Source: Anoxybacillus sp. J5B_2022 (GTDB lineage: Bacteria; Bacillota; Bacilli; Bacillales; Anoxybacillaceae). From it: a stretch of 64,000 nucleotides of DNA. The translations under genes and the position numbers were made by a program. The stretch is from assembly GCF_026847645.1 (NCBI RefSeq), contig NZ_JAPSMC010000010.1:1-64000 (forward strand), given 5' to 3'. The notes below the pieces were generated by a model. That model was not told the DNA's origin, did no database searches, and saw only the letters and a list, made by a program, of their open reading frames with translations. This document shows, one piece after another, positions 45,823 to 55,076 of this stretch. Positions within the stretch are counted from its first letter, which is position 1. Each line of letters begins with the position of its first letter.

Positions 45823-48453
45823 TTGAAGAAAAAGTTAGTATTGATTGACGGCAATAGCATTGCGTACCGGGCGTTTTTCGCTTTGCCGCTTTTACATAAC
45901 GATAAAGGAATTCATACGAATGCAATTTACGGATTTACGATGATGCTCATGAAAATTTTAGCGGAAGAAAAGCCGACCCATCTGTTAGTGGCATTTGATG
46001 CTGGGAAGACGACGTTTCGCCATGAAACGTTTGAAGCGTATAAAGGCGGCAGACAAAAAACTCCACCGGAGCTATCGGAACAGTTTCCGCTCTTGCGCAA
46101 GCTGCTAGAGGCGTATCAAATCCGTTCGTATGAACTGGATAATTATGAAGCGGACGATATTATCGGTACACTATGCGCTCAAGCAGAAAAAGAAGGATTT
46201 GACGTCAAAGTCATTTCGGGGGACCGAGATTTAACGCAGTTAGCGTCCGAACATGTAACGGTCGAGATCACGAAAAAAGGCATTACCGATGTTGAGTCGT
46301 ATACGCCGGAAACGATTAAAGAAAAATATGGGCTCACGCCGGAACAAATTATTGATTTAAAAGGATTGATGGGCGATGCGTCCGATAACATTCCAGGCGT
46401 GCCGGGTGTTGGGGAAAAAACGGCGCTTAAGCTATTAAAAGAGTTCGGGACAGTCGAGCAATTGCTCGCCTCGCTTGAGCGAGTGAGCGGAAAAAAAGTG
46501 AAAGAAAGCCTCGAACAACATCGCGATGTTGCGCTCATGAGCAAACAGTTAGCAACGATTTTGCGCGATGCCCCGCTTGATATTACGCTCGAAGATACAA
46601 AATACGAAGGATACGATTTAGACAAAGTAACCGCGTTATTTAAAGAGCTTGGCTTTAACTCGTTGCTCGCAAAAATCGCGCCAAAACAGCAAGAAGAGCC
46701 GGTGCATTTAACAGCGGTTTCCTATACGGTTATCCGAGACATTACAGGAGAAATATTAACAGACGAAGCGTCTGTCGTTGTCGAAGTGTTGGAAGAAAAC
46801 TATCATAAAGCACCGATTCTTGGTTTTGCCATTGCCAATGAAAAAGGGAACTTTTTTATTCCAACGAAGGTCGCGTTGTCGTCTCCTTCTTTTAAACAAT
46901 GGCTTGAAGACGAAAAGGTGAAAAAAAGCGTATTTGATGCGAAACGGGCAATCGTTGCCTTAAGATGGCAAGGCATTGACATGCGCGGAGTGGATTTTGA
47001 TCTGCTCATTGCGTCGTACCTTTTAAATCCGTCGCAATCGACGGAGGATGTCGCTTCGGTAGCAAAGGCAAAACAGTATACGGACGTGCAACAAGACGAA
47101 GTCGTGTACGGCAAAGGCGCAAAACAAAAAGTGCCGGATGAATCGACATTGGCGGAGCATCTCGTTCGAAAGGCAGCGGCCATCCGCGCGTTAAAAGAAA
47201 CATTCATCGTCGATTTAAAAGAAAATGAACAATATTCGCTGTTTACGGAATTAGAATTGCCACTGACGATGATTTTAGCCGATATGGAATTTTTAGGGAT
47301 TACGATCAACGTCGAGCGGCTAAAAGAGATGGGCGATGAGCTTCAAGAACAGTTGCAAGCGCTTGAGCAGGAAATTTACCAACTCGCCGGACAAGCGTTT
47401 AACATTAACTCGCCGAAACAGCTTGGCGTCATTTTATTTGAAAAATTGCAATTGCCGGCGCTGAAAAAAACGAAAACTGGTTATTCGACATCGGCGGATG
47501 TGTTAGAGAAGCTTGCCTCGCAACATGAGATTGTCGAGAAAATTTTGCACTATCGCCAGCTCGGCAAACTGCAATCGACGTATATTGAAGGGCTATTAAA
47601 AGTTGTCCATCCAGACACGAGCAAAGTGCATACGATTTTTAACCAAGCGTTAACGCAAACAGGGCGGCTAAGCTCGACAGAACCGAATTTGCAAAACATT
47701 CCGATTCGCTTGGAAGAAGGCCGGAAAATTCGTCAAGCGTTCGTTCCATCGGAGCCGGATTGGGTCATTTTTGCGGCCGATTATTCACAAATTGAATTGC
47801 GCGTGCTAGCGCACATTGCCAATGACGAAAACTTAATTGCAGCGTTCCAACATGATTGGGACATTCATACGAAAACGGCGATGGATATTTTCCACGTCAG
47901 CGCAGAAGAAGTAACGCCGCAAATGCGCCGTCATGCAAAAGCGGTGAACTTCGGTATCGTGTATGGCATTAGCGATTACGGCTTATCGCAAAACTTGAAC
48001 ATTTCCCGCAAAGAAGCAGCGCAATTTATTGAACGATACTTTGTGAGCTTCCCAGGGGTAAAACGGTATATGGAGGAAATCGTGCAACAAGCGAAGCAAA
48101 CGGGGTACGTAACGACGCTTTTGCATCGCCGCCGTTATCTTCCGGACATTACAAGCCGCAATTTCAATTTGCGAAGCTTTGCGGAGCGAACGGCGATGAA
48201 TACGCCGATTCAAGGAAGCGCGGCAGATATTATTAAAAAGGCGATGATCGATTTAGCAGAGCGGTTACAAAAAGAGGGGATGCAAGCGCGGATTTTATTG
48301 CAAGTGCATGACGAATTGATTTTAGAAGCGCCGAAAGCGGAAATTGAGCGGCTCACAAAGATCGTTCCAGAAGTGATGGAAAATGCCATCGAGCTGCGCG
48401 TGCCGCTCAAAGTGGATTATCACTATGGACCAACTTGGTATGATGCGAAGTAA
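45823..48453 (+). CDS. polA: DNA polymerase I
   Basis: Repair and Okazaki-fragment polymerase. Order: 5'-3' exonuclease (residues 1-295, LVLIDGNSIAYRAFF, GLMGDASDNIPGVPGVGEKTA), a vestigial 3'-5' exonuclease (about 300-470), where the DxE motif is replaced by VVVEVLEENYHKAPI, and a family A polymerase (RLSSTEPNLQNIPIR, FAADYSQIELRVLAH, LLQVHDELILEAP). TTG 45823, 7 nt after GGAGGAGGG, gives 876 aa, equal to the G. stearothermophilus enzyme. An ATG at 45819 is out of frame. Confidence 0.97.
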   Translation: MKKKLVLIDGNSIAYRAFFALPLLHNDKGIHTNAIYGFTMMLMKILAEEKPTHLLVAFDAGKTTFRHETFEAYKGGRQKTPPELSEQFPLLRKLLEAYQIRSYELDNYEADDIIGTLCAQAEKEGFDVKVISGDRDLTQLASEHVTVEITKKGITDVESYTPETIKEKYGLTPEQIIDLKGLMGDASDNIPGVPGVGEKTALKLLKEFGTVEQLLASLERVSGKKVKESLEQHRDVALMSKQLATILRDAPLDITLEDTKYEGYDLDKVTALFKELGFNSLLAKIAPKQQEEPVHLTAVSYTVIRDITGEILTDEASVVVEVLEENYHKAPILGFAIANEKGNFFIPTKVALSSPSFKQWLEDEKVKKSVFDAKRAIVALRWQGIDMRGVDFDLLIASYLLNPSQSTEDVASVAKAKQYTDVQQDEVVYGKGAKQKVPDESTLAEHLVRKAAAIRALKETFIVDLKENEQYSLFTELELPLTMILADMEFLGITINVERLKEMGDELQEQLQALEQEIYQLAGQAFNINSPKQLGVILFEKLQLPALKKTKTGYSTSADVLEKLASQHEIVEKILHYRQLGKLQSTYIEGLLKVVHPDTSKVHTIFNQALTQTGRLSSTEPNLQNIPIRLEEGRKIRQAFVPSEPDWVIFAADYSQIELRVLAHIANDENLIAAFQHDWDIHTKTAMDIFHVSAEEVTPQMRRHAKAVNFGIVYGISDYGLSQNLNISRKEAAQFIERYFVSFPGVKRYMEEIVQQAKQTGYVTTLLHRRRYLPDITSRNFNLRSFAERTAMNTPIQGSAADIIKKAMIDLAERLQKEGMQARILLQVHDELILEAPKAEIERLTKIVPEVMENAIELRVPLKVDYHYGPTWYDAK

Positions 48454-48468
48454 AGGAAGGGATTTGCA

Positions 48469-49290
48469 ATGCCGGAATTGCCAGAGGTCGAAACAGTTAA
48501 ACGCACACTCATTCCGTTAACCGTCGGTAAAACGATTCAACATGTCCAAGTGTTTTGGCCGAATATCATCAAAAAACCGGATGTCGTAACGTTTGCTGAA
48601 ATGCTGCAAGGCCAAACGATTCAAAGCGTCGAGCGCCGCGGGAAGTTTTTGAAATTTTTGCTAGATGAACTTGTGCTCGTTTCCCATTTGCGCATGGAAG
48701 GGCGCTACCTTTTGCAGCCATCTACCGCACCGATCGAGCCGCATACACACGTCATTTTTCAATTTACAGATGGGACCGAATTAAGGTATCGTGATGTGCG
48801 AAAATTTGGGACGATGCATTTGTTCAAAGCGGGAGAAGAAGAAGCGCAGCCGCCGCTATCGTTGTTAGGGCCGGAGCCGTTTTCGCCGGCATTTACGCCA
48901 GAGTTTCTAATGAATAAGCTGCAAAAAACGAGCCGAAACATAAAAAGCGTGCTGTTAGATCAAACGGTTGTCGTTGGGCTCGGCAACATTTATGTGGACG
49001 AAACGTTATTCCGCTCGCGTCTCCATCCGGAGCGAACCGCTTCTTCGTTGACAGCGGAAGAAATCGAACGTCTTTACCGCGAAATAGTGGCAACGTTGCA
49101 CGAAGCGATTGAGCATGGGGGAAGCACTGTTCGAACATACGTCAATACGCAAGGAGTGTCCGGAACATTTCAATTACAATTGTTTGTCTATGGCCGCAAA
49201 GGAGAGCCATGCAAACAATGCGGGCATCCTGTGCGAAAAATAACGGTTGCCGGGCGTGGCACTCATTATTGCGAACGGTGCCAACAATAA
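48469..49290 (+). CDS. mutM: formamidopyrimidine-DNA glycosylase MutM
   Basis: Removes 8-oxoguanine and FaPy bases with AP lyase activity. Seen: N-terminal PELPEVE with catalytic Pro, conserved SHLRMEGRYLL, and C-terminal zinc finger with CKQCGHP and CERCQQ. 273 aa. ATG 48469, GGAAGGG upstream. Forms the polA-mutM-coaE operon (15-16 nt gaps). Confidence 0.96.
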   Translation: MPELPEVETVKRTLIPLTVGKTIQHVQVFWPNIIKKPDVVTFAEMLQGQTIQSVERRGKFLKFLLDELVLVSHLRMEGRYLLQPSTAPIEPHTHVIFQFTDGTELRYRDVRKFGTMHLFKAGEEEAQPPLSLLGPEPFSPAFTPEFLMNKLQKTSRNIKSVLLDQTVVVGLGNIYVDETLFRSRLHPERTASSLTAEEIERLYREIVATLHEAIEHGGSTVRTYVNTQGVSGTFQLQLFVYGRKGEPCKQCGHPVRKITVAGRGTHYCERCQQ

Positions 49291-49305
49291 AAGAGGGGGG
49301 AGAAA

Positions 49306-49905
49306 ATGGCGCTAACGATCGGTTTAACGGGTGGAATTTCCAGCGGCAAAAGTACGGTAGCGCACATGCTAAAAGAGTTGAACATTCCAGTCATTGATGC
49401 GGACATCATCGCTCGGGAAGTAGTGAACGTTGGAGAAGAAGCGTACGTTCGCATTGTGGAAACGTTCGGGAATGACATTCTCGAAGCGAACGGTGAAATT
49501 GACCGAGCGAAGTTAGGAGCGATCGTGTTTCATGATGAAGAAAAGCGGAAGCAGCTAAACGCGATCGTTCACCCGGCTGTTCGAAAAAAAATGCTTGCCG
49601 AACGAGAAGCGTATATCCGCCGCGGCGAGCCGGTAGTTGTGCTTGATATTCCGCTTTTGTTTGAAAGCAAGCTAACTCATTTCGTAGATAAAATTATTGT
49701 CGTTTATGTAGATGAAGCGACCCAGCTGGAGCGGCTGATGAAGCGGAACGGGTTTTCTCAAGAAGAGGCGCTCGCCCGCATTCGTTCGCAAATGCCGCTT
49801 AGCGAAAAAAAAGCGCATGCGGATGCGGTCATTGATAACAACGGAACGGTCGATAAAACGCGAGAACAGCTTTTATATATTTTAAACAAATGGGATGTCC
49901 TGTAA
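49306..49905 (+). CDS. coaE: dephospho-CoA kinase
   Basis: Last step of coenzyme A synthesis: phosphorylates the 3'-OH of dephospho-CoA. Seen: P-loop [25 protein letters not shown] and the lid region [21 protein letters not shown]. 199 aa. ATG 49306, AGAGGGGGG upstream. Last gene of the polA operon; terminator overlaps its end. Confidence 0.95.
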   Translation: MALTIGLTGGISSGKSTVAHMLKELNIPVIDADIIAREVVNVGEEAYVRIVETFGNDILEANGEIDRAKLGAIVFHDEEKRKQLNAIVHPAVRKKMLAEREAYIRRGEPVVVLDIPLLFESKLTHFVDKIIVVYVDEATQLERLMKRNGFSQEEALARIRSQMPLSEKKAHADAVIDNNGTVDKTREQLLYILNKWDVL

Positions 49906-49926
49906 AAAATAGGACGTCTTTTTTTA
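49891..49926 (+). terminator. polA-mutM-coaE terminator
   Basis: GATGTCCTG and TAGGACGTC arms, A-rich loop, then TTTTTTTATTTTTTTG. Confidence 0.8.
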
Positions 49927-49944
49927 TTTTTTTGTACGATTTAC

Positions 49945-49974
49945 TCTACACAAATCATAAAAATATGTTATACT
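49945..49974 (+). promoter_or_regulatory. gapB promoter
   Basis: TCTACA at 49945, 18-nt spacer, TATACT at 49969; the -10 box is inside the left operator arm. Confidence 0.5.
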
Positions 49975-50009
49975 AATTATGCGAATAGGAGATAATTAGT
50001 ATAACATAT
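49963..50009. promoter_or_regulatory. double CcpN-type operator at gapB
   Basis: A perfect 18-bp inverted repeat: 49963-49980 is the exact reverse complement of 49992-50009, with 11 nt between. Each arm contains TATGTTATACT, an exact match to the CcpN box TRTGHYATAYW. One arm covers the -10 region, the other lies at about +20, the layout reported for CcpN at gluconeogenic promoters. Confidence 0.75.
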
Positions 50010-50029
50010 ATTTGAGAGGAGAAAACTTA

Positions 50030-51058
50030 ATGAAAGCGAAAGTAGCGATTAATGGGTTTGGACGAATTGGGCGAATGGTATTTCGCAATGCCATTGCTGC
50101 TGAAAACTTAGATATCGTTGCGATTAATGCGAGCTATCCAGCAGAAACATTAGCTCATTTAATAAAATATGACTCCACTCATGGAAAATTTGCAGGGGAA
50201 GTAATTGCACTTGAAGATGGCTTATTAGTGAACGGAAAAAAAGTGCTGCTGCTCAATTCGCGCGACCCGCAGCAACTTCCATGGAAAGAGCTAGACATTG
50301 ATATCGTCATCGAAGCGACGGGGAAATTTAATGCTAAAGAAAAAGCAAGCCTTCATTTAGAAGCAGGAGCGAAACGTGTGATTTTAACAGCGCCGGGAAA
50401 AAACGAAGATGTGACGATCGTGGTGGGCGTGAATGAAAAGATGCTCGATATTGACGAACATTTCATTATTTCGAACGCTTCGTGCACAACGAACTGTTTG
50501 GCACCGGTTGTGAAAGTGCTTGATGAAGCGTTTGGCATTGAAAACGGGCTAATGACGACCGTGCACGCGTATACAAACGACCAGAAAAACATTGACAACC
50601 CGCATAAAGATTTGCGTCGCGCTCGTTCTTGCGCACAATCGATCATTCCGACGACGACAGGTGCGGCGAAAGCGCTAGCGCTCGTCTTGCCGCATTTAAA
50701 AGGGAAGTTACATGGCATGGCGCTTCGCGTTCCGACGCCAAACGTTTCACTCGTCGATTTGGTCGTGGACTTGAAGCGGGACGTAACCGTCGACGAAGTG
50801 AATGAGGCGTTTATTCGTGCGGCGAACGGTTCGTTAAAAGGCATTCTTGATTTTACAACCGAGCCGCTCGTGTCGATCGATTTCAACACAAACCCACATT
50901 CGGCGATTGTCGATGGGCTGTCAACAATGGTGATGGAAGGACGGAAAGTGAAAGTGCTCGCTTGGTACGACAACGAATGGGGCTACTCTTGCCGCGTGGT
51001 AGACTTAGCGAATTTAGTCGCCAACAAAATGATGGAAAAATTAAAAGTGAACGCATAA
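50030..51058 (+). CDS. gapB: gluconeogenic glyceraldehyde-3-phosphate dehydrogenase GapB
   Basis: Works in the gluconeogenic direction, preferably with NADP. Seen: INGFGRIGRMVFR Rossmann start, and active-site SNASCTTNCLAP with the catalytic Cys. At the end of the second strand, INASYPAETLAHL lacks the acidic residue that favours NAD in glycolytic GapA. ATG 50030 behind AGAGGAGA gives 342 aa. CcpN-type operator upstream and speH downstream match B. subtilis gapB-speD. Confidence 0.93.
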   Translation: MKAKVAINGFGRIGRMVFRNAIAAENLDIVAINASYPAETLAHLIKYDSTHGKFAGEVIALEDGLLVNGKKVLLLNSRDPQQLPWKELDIDIVIEATGKFNAKEKASLHLEAGAKRVILTAPGKNEDVTIVVGVNEKMLDIDEHFIISNASCTTNCLAPVVKVLDEAFGIENGLMTTVHAYTNDQKNIDNPHKDLRRARSCAQSIIPTTTGAAKALALVLPHLKGKLHGMALRVPTPNVSLVDLVVDLKRDVTVDEVNEAFIRAANGSLKGILDFTTEPLVSIDFNTNPHSAIVDGLSTMVMEGRKVKVLAWYDNEWGYSCRVVDLANLVANKMMEKLKVNA

Positions 51059-51086
51059 AAGCGCTGGCCTCGGTCAGCGCTTTTCC
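51057..51086 (+). terminator. gapB terminator
   Basis: AAAAGCGCTG and CAGCGCTTTT arms with a short loop, overlapping the gapB stop; symmetrical. Confidence 0.8.
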
Positions 51087-51113
51087 CATTTTCGAAAAAA
51101 ATCAAAAAGTGTA

Positions 51114-51142
51114 TTGCAAAAAAAAAATAAACAAAGTATACT
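51114..51142 (+). promoter_or_regulatory. speH promoter
   Basis: TTGCAA at 51114, 17-nt spacer, TATACT at 51137: near-consensus sigma-A promoter separate from gapB. Confidence 0.72.
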
Positions 51143-51148
51143 ATGTTT

Positions 51149-51296
51149 CGTGAACTTCTTAAACGCACGGTAATGTGACTACTTAAAGGGTTAGGACCTC
51201 TTTGGACTAACTTTCCCCCGTGGTAGTTATACATGCCATTATGCAAAAGAATTTCATGTTTATTTTTTGGAAAATAAGTTAAAGGGGGATTTTTTG
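51149..51296 (+). promoter_or_regulatory. structured 5' leader of speH (candidate cis-regulatory RNA)
   Basis: About 148 nt between predicted start and ATG. Helices seen: CACGG (51166) with CCGTG (51218); GACTAC (51177) with GTAGTT (51223); GTTAG (51190) with CTAAC (51207). The first two cross, so they form a pseudoknot or compete. No clear intrinsic terminator. I do not recognise a known riboswitch class. Confidence 0.4.
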
Positions 51297-51671
51297 ATGG
51301 ACACAATGGGTCGTCACGTTATCTCAGAATTATGGGGATGCGATTTTGATAAGCTGAATGACATCGAATTTATTGAAAAAACATTTGTTGATGCAGCATT
51401 GAAATCTGGCGCAGAAATTCGGGAAGTAGCATTCCATAAGTTCGCGCCACAAGGAGTAAGCGGAGTCGTCATTATTTCGGAATCGCACTTAACGATTCAC
51501 AGCTTCCCAGAGCATGGGTATGCGAGCATTGACGTGTATACATGTGGAAACCTTGATCCGACGATTGCTGCAGACTACATCGCGGAAGCGCTAGGGGCGC
51601 AAACGCGCGAAACGATCGAACTTCCGCGCGGAATGGGTCCAATCGAATTGAAAAACGTGAAAGCATTGTAA
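51297..51671 (+). CDS. speH: S-adenosylmethionine decarboxylase proenzyme SpeH
   Basis: Provides decarboxylated SAM for spermidine synthesis. The 124-aa prokaryotic class 1B proenzyme self-cleaves between E62 and S63 ([14 protein letters not shown]), creating the pyruvoyl cofactor at S63. H68 and the Cys in VYTCGN are further active-site residues. ATG 51297 behind AAGGGGG. In B. subtilis this gene (speD/speH) also follows gapB. Confidence 0.95.
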   Translation: MDTMGRHVISELWGCDFDKLNDIEFIEKTFVDAALKSGAEIREVAFHKFAPQGVSGVVIISESHLTIHSFPEHGYASIDVYTCGNLDPTIAADYIAEALGAQTRETIELPRGMGPIELKNVKAL

Positions 51672-51682
51672 ATAACGAAAAC

Positions 51683-51715
51683 AAAAAGAGGTGGCAAACG
51701 CACCTCTTTTTTTGT
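51683..51715 (+). terminator. speH terminator
   Basis: AAAGAGGTG and CACCTCTTT arms, 7-nt loop, then TTTTTG. Confidence 0.85.
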
Positions 51716-51779
51716 ATTGTACATATACCTAGCACTAGTGGTATCATAATAATAAAGAATTGCACAAGGAGCGGCAGAA

Positions 51780-52178
51780 ATGAGCATTTGGAACAAACTA
51801 AAGTATGCCTTTACGAATCATTGCGAAACGAAAGAAACCCATGAAGACGAACAGTTGCGAAGCCGTTATTATAAGGTGACGAACGCTCATGCGATAAAAG
51901 CGGTGAAAGAACTGCTTGAGTCTTCTTCGGAATATGAGCTTCTTTCTGTATCGGAAGAGCGGGGGGAATTTAGCGCTGCGACTCGCCGTGGCAAAAAAGC
52001 GTTTATCGTCATTACGGTCATTTCCGTTCGTCCATTTGAAACTGCGATTGATTTTTCCGTAACGACTAATACAAACGTATTACCGTTCGATTTTGGTTGG
52101 AGCCGTCGCGTCATTCTTGATTTGTACGAAAAACTGGACCAGCGCTTGCCGTATATCGGCTCTGGAATCAACGGATGA
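51780..52178 (+). CDS. hypothetical cytosolic protein, 132 aa
   Basis: Not assigned to a family. 132 residues, no signal or membrane segment; mixed alpha/beta pattern, a short charged N-terminus then alternation such as [24 protein letters not shown] that looks like a beta sheet. AAGGAG site before ATG 51780. Lies between the speH terminator and nrdR, 25 nt before the nrdR start, so probably co-transcribed with nrdR. Confidence 0.65.
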   Translation: MSIWNKLKYAFTNHCETKETHEDEQLRSRYYKVTNAHAIKAVKELLESSSEYELLSVSEERGEFSAATRRGKKAFIVITVISVRPFETAIDFSVTTNTNVLPFDFGWSRRVILDLYEKLDQRLPYIGSGING

Positions 52179-52203
52179 AACTAAACAAAACGGAGTGGTT
52201 CTT

Positions 52204-52665
52204 GTGAAGTGCCCAACTTGCCATCATAACGGAACAAGGGTGCTTGATTCGCGTCCAGTTGATGAAGGGCGTTCAATTCGCCGCAGACGGGAATGCGAAC
52301 AGTGCCATTATCGATTCACTACATTTGAAAAAGTGGAAGAAATGCCATTAATTGTCGTCAAAAAAGAAGGAACGCGCGAGGAGTTCAGTCAAGAGAAAAT
52401 ATTGCGCGGGTTGATTAAAGCGTGTGAAAAACGGCCGGTCGCGCTCGAGCAGCTAGAGCAAATCACACAAGAAATTGAAAGGGAATTGCGCAACCGTGGA
52501 GTCGCGGAAGTGAAAAGCGAAACAATCGGCGAAATGGTCATGGAACGGCTGTCGAAAGTCGACGAAGTAGCATACGTCCGCTTCGCCTCTGTTTACCGGC
52601 AATTTAAAGATTTAAACGTCTTTATTGACGAACTGAAAGAACTGATCAAAAAAGAACAACAGTAA
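52204..52665 (+). CDS. nrdR: transcriptional repressor NrdR
   Basis: Zinc-ribbon/ATP-cone repressor of ribonucleotide reductase genes; responds to ATP/dATP. Seen: Cys pairs C3/C6 and a second pair in CEQCHYRF, then ATP cone [23 protein letters not shown] 52204 (VKCPTC) gives 153 aa and follows GGAGTGG; the earlier open frame overlaps the 132-aa gene. Stands before dnaB-dnaI as in B. subtilis (ytcG). Confidence 0.94.
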   Translation: MKCPTCHHNGTRVLDSRPVDEGRSIRRRRECEQCHYRFTTFEKVEEMPLIVVKKEGTREEFSQEKILRGLIKACEKRPVALEQLEQITQEIERELRNRGVAEVKSETIGEMVMERLSKVDEVAYVRFASVYRQFKDLNVFIDELKELIKKEQQ

Positions 52666-52666
52666 A

Positions 52667-52700
52667 GGGCTTACGCGGTAACTCGGACAAGCCCTTTTTT
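52667..52700 (+). terminator. nrdR terminator
   Basis: AGGGCTT and AAGCCCT arms around a larger loop, then TTTTTTTAAT. Confidence 0.75.
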
Positions 52701-52725
52701 TAATCTATTAAGGAAGGTCGATAGT

Positions 52726-54117
52726 ATGGAACATCATTGGAAAGAACTGATTCCCGTCGATCGGTATGTTGTGCGTAGCAACGGAATTTTGCATGAGTTT
52801 GACCGCAAAGTGGTCACGCTATTATACCAGCCGCTAATTGGCTCTCGCGCATTCAGCTTATATATGACGCTATGGGGTGAGCTTGATCAACAATTTCTCA
52901 GCGCGGAAACGACGCATCATAGCTTAATGGCGATTATGCAATGTAGCCTAAAAGACATTTACGATGAACGGCTGAAACTTGAAGGAATTGGACTGTTGAA
53001 AACATATGTCAACCACGCGCAAGATCCGAAGCAGTTTATTTACGAGTTGCAGCCGCCGCTTTCGCCGGAACAATTTTTCAACGACGGCGTGCTGAACGTG
53101 TTTCTTTATAGCCGTGTCGGTCGGACGAAATTTCATAAATTAAAACAATTTTTTTCTGTGCCGGCAATTGATACAAGCGGCTTTTCCCCGATCACAAGGT
53201 CGTTTAATGAAATTTTTACTTCGGTTCATCCAGAGCAAATGGTCGCTACGATGAATGAGGAAACGAAACAAGATTTATCTCTCTCCGATGAACGAAAATA
53301 TTTCGATCGGAGCGAAGAAACGTATGTGCTTGAGGAAGACGTGTTTGACTTTGACTTATTTTTTGCCGGACTTTCCAAGCAGATCGTTCCGAAGCGGGCG
53401 GTGAACGCGAAAGTGCGGGAAGCGATCAAAAAGCTCGCTTTTTTATACGGAATTAGTCCGTTAGATATGCAAAAAATTGTCATAGGCGTGATCGATCCGG
53501 CGGAACATATTGATATTGAAGCGCTCCGAAAGGCCGCACGTGACTGGTATCAATTTGAGCGGGGGGATGATGAACTGCCGCATTTAAGCACGCGCGTGCA
53601 GCCGCTCTCGTATCGAACGATGATGGACGTCGAGCCGAAAACGAAAGAAGAACAACTCATCAAGCAGCTCGAGACGATTTCCCCGCGCCAGCTGTTAATC
53701 GAGATTTCAGGCGGTGCGGAACCTTCGATGAGCGATTTACAACTTATTGAAGACATAATGTTCCAGCAAAAACTGTTGCCTGGCGTGGTGAATGTATTGA
53801 TTTATTATGTGATGTTACGGACCGATATGAAGCTGTCGAAAGCATACGTCGAAAAAATTGCTAGCCATTGGGCGCGCAAAAAAATTCGCACCGTCAAAGA
53901 AGCGATGGAACTCGCGAAAAAAGAAGCGAAAAAATACCAAAGCTGGGCGAGCGAAAAAGAGAAAAAACCTGCTCGTAAAACCGTGCGCAAAGAAATGTTG
54001 CCGGATTGGCTCAACATGGATTATAGTCAAAAAGAAAGCGAACAAACGGAAGCGAGCGATCTGGAAATGAAACGCCGCGAACTAGAAGAGCGGCTGAAAA
54101 AATATCGAAATGAGTAA
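52726..54117 (+). CDS. dnaB: replication initiation and membrane attachment protein DnaB
   Basis: Firmicute helicase-loading protein (not the DnaB helicase) acting with DnaD and DnaI at oriC and PriA primosomes. Seen: N-terminal winged-helix/DDBH1 region, and a DDBH2 domain with the terminal segment SHWARKKIRTVKEAMELAKKE including the conserved YxxxIxxxW-like pattern. 463 aa. ATG 52726, AAGGAAGG upstream. Followed by dnaI 14 nt later. Confidence 0.92.
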   Translation: MEHHWKELIPVDRYVVRSNGILHEFDRKVVTLLYQPLIGSRAFSLYMTLWGELDQQFLSAETTHHSLMAIMQCSLKDIYDERLKLEGIGLLKTYVNHAQDPKQFIYELQPPLSPEQFFNDGVLNVFLYSRVGRTKFHKLKQFFSVPAIDTSGFSPITRSFNEIFTSVHPEQMVATMNEETKQDLSLSDERKYFDRSEETYVLEEDVFDFDLFFAGLSKQIVPKRAVNAKVREAIKKLAFLYGISPLDMQKIVIGVIDPAEHIDIEALRKAARDWYQFERGDDELPHLSTRVQPLSYRTMMDVEPKTKEEQLIKQLETISPRQLLIEISGGAEPSMSDLQLIEDIMFQQKLLPGVVNVLIYYVMLRTDMKLSKAYVEKIASHWARKKIRTVKEAMELAKKEAKKYQSWASEKEKKPARKTVRKEMLPDWLNMDYSQKESEQTEASDLEMKRRELEERLKKYRNE

Positions 54118-54131
54118 TAGGATGTGGGAAC

Positions 54132-55070
54132 ATGGAACATATGAACCAGCTGCTCAGCCGCCTGCTTCATCGGAAAGATTTTCGCCAGCGCTATGAACAA
54201 CTGAAACAAGAAGTGCTGTCCCACCGCGAAGTCCAAGCGTTTTTGCGCGAGCATGAAGGGAAAATTACAGCGGAAGTACTAGACCGTAGCCTCGTCAAGC
54301 TGTACGAGTTCATTCAGCAAACGAAAAACTGCAAGCGGTGCCCGAGTTTAGACACATGCAAAAACCTGCTAAAAGGGTATCATCCACGCCTTGTTTGGCA
54401 AGGAAATGCCATTGACGTCCGATACGACCGTTGCCCAACAAAAATCAAGCACGATGAGCGGAAGCGGCAAGAAGCGTTAATTCAAAGCTTATTTGTACCG
54501 CGGGAAATTTTGCAAGCCTCTTTATCGGATGTAGACCTCACCGACGAAGGGCGGATGAAGGCGATTGAACTGGCGGAACAGTTCGTTTCGAATTACGAAC
54601 CGGGGAAAAAGATGAAAGGATTGTACTTATACGGTTCGTTTGGTGTCGGAAAAACATACATCCTTGGTGCGATTGCCAATGCGTTGGCGAAAAAAAATAT
54701 TGCTTCTCTTATTGTGTATGTGCCAGAGTTTTTTCGTGAGTTAAAAAGCTCACTCCATGATCAAACGATCAACGAGAAGCTAGAATACGTCAAAAAAGTG
54801 CCTGTTTTAATGCTTGACGATATCGGGGCAGAATCGATGTCGAGCTGGGTGCGCGACGATTTATTAGGGCCGGTTTTGCAATACCGGATGCTAGAAAATT
54901 TACCGACTTTTTTCACGTCGAATTTTGATTTGCAGCAGCTTGCCCATCATTTAACGTATTCGCAACGCGGCGAGGAAGAGCAAGTGAAAGCAGCGCGCAT
55001 TATGGAGCGCATCCGCTATTTAGCGCAACCAGTCGAGATTAAAGGACGAAACCGCCGTTTCGAGGCATAG
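54132..55070 (+). CDS. dnaI: primosomal helicase loader DnaI
   Basis: AAA+ ATPase that loads the replicative helicase. Seen: N-terminal zinc-binding segment with Cys residues (CKRCPSLDTCKN), Walker A GSFGVGKTYI, Walker B VLMLDDIGAE and sensor FTSNFD. 312 aa. ATG 54132 with GGATGTGGG. Operon with dnaB. Confidence 0.95.
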   Translation: MEHMNQLLSRLLHRKDFRQRYEQLKQEVLSHREVQAFLREHEGKITAEVLDRSLVKLYEFIQQTKNCKRCPSLDTCKNLLKGYHPRLVWQGNAIDVRYDRCPTKIKHDERKRQEALIQSLFVPREILQASLSDVDLTDEGRMKAIELAEQFVSNYEPGKKMKGLYLYGSFGVGKTYILGAIANALAKKNIASLIVYVPEFFRELKSSLHDQTINEKLEYVKKVPVLMLDDIGAESMSSWVRDDLLGPVLQYRMLENLPTFFTSNFDLQQLAHHLTYSQRGEEEQVKAARIMERIRYLAQPVEIKGRNRRFEA

Positions 55071-55076
55071 GCAAAT

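Noticed and set aside
45819-45840. ATG at 45819 as polA start
   Set aside because: It is out of frame with PolA and opens only a short frame; TTG at 45823 is in frame with proper ribosome-site spacing and gives the expected 876 aa.
50353-50973. 206-codon antisense frame in gapB
   Set aside because: Ser/Thr-rich shadow caused by codon bias of gapB; no independent start signals.
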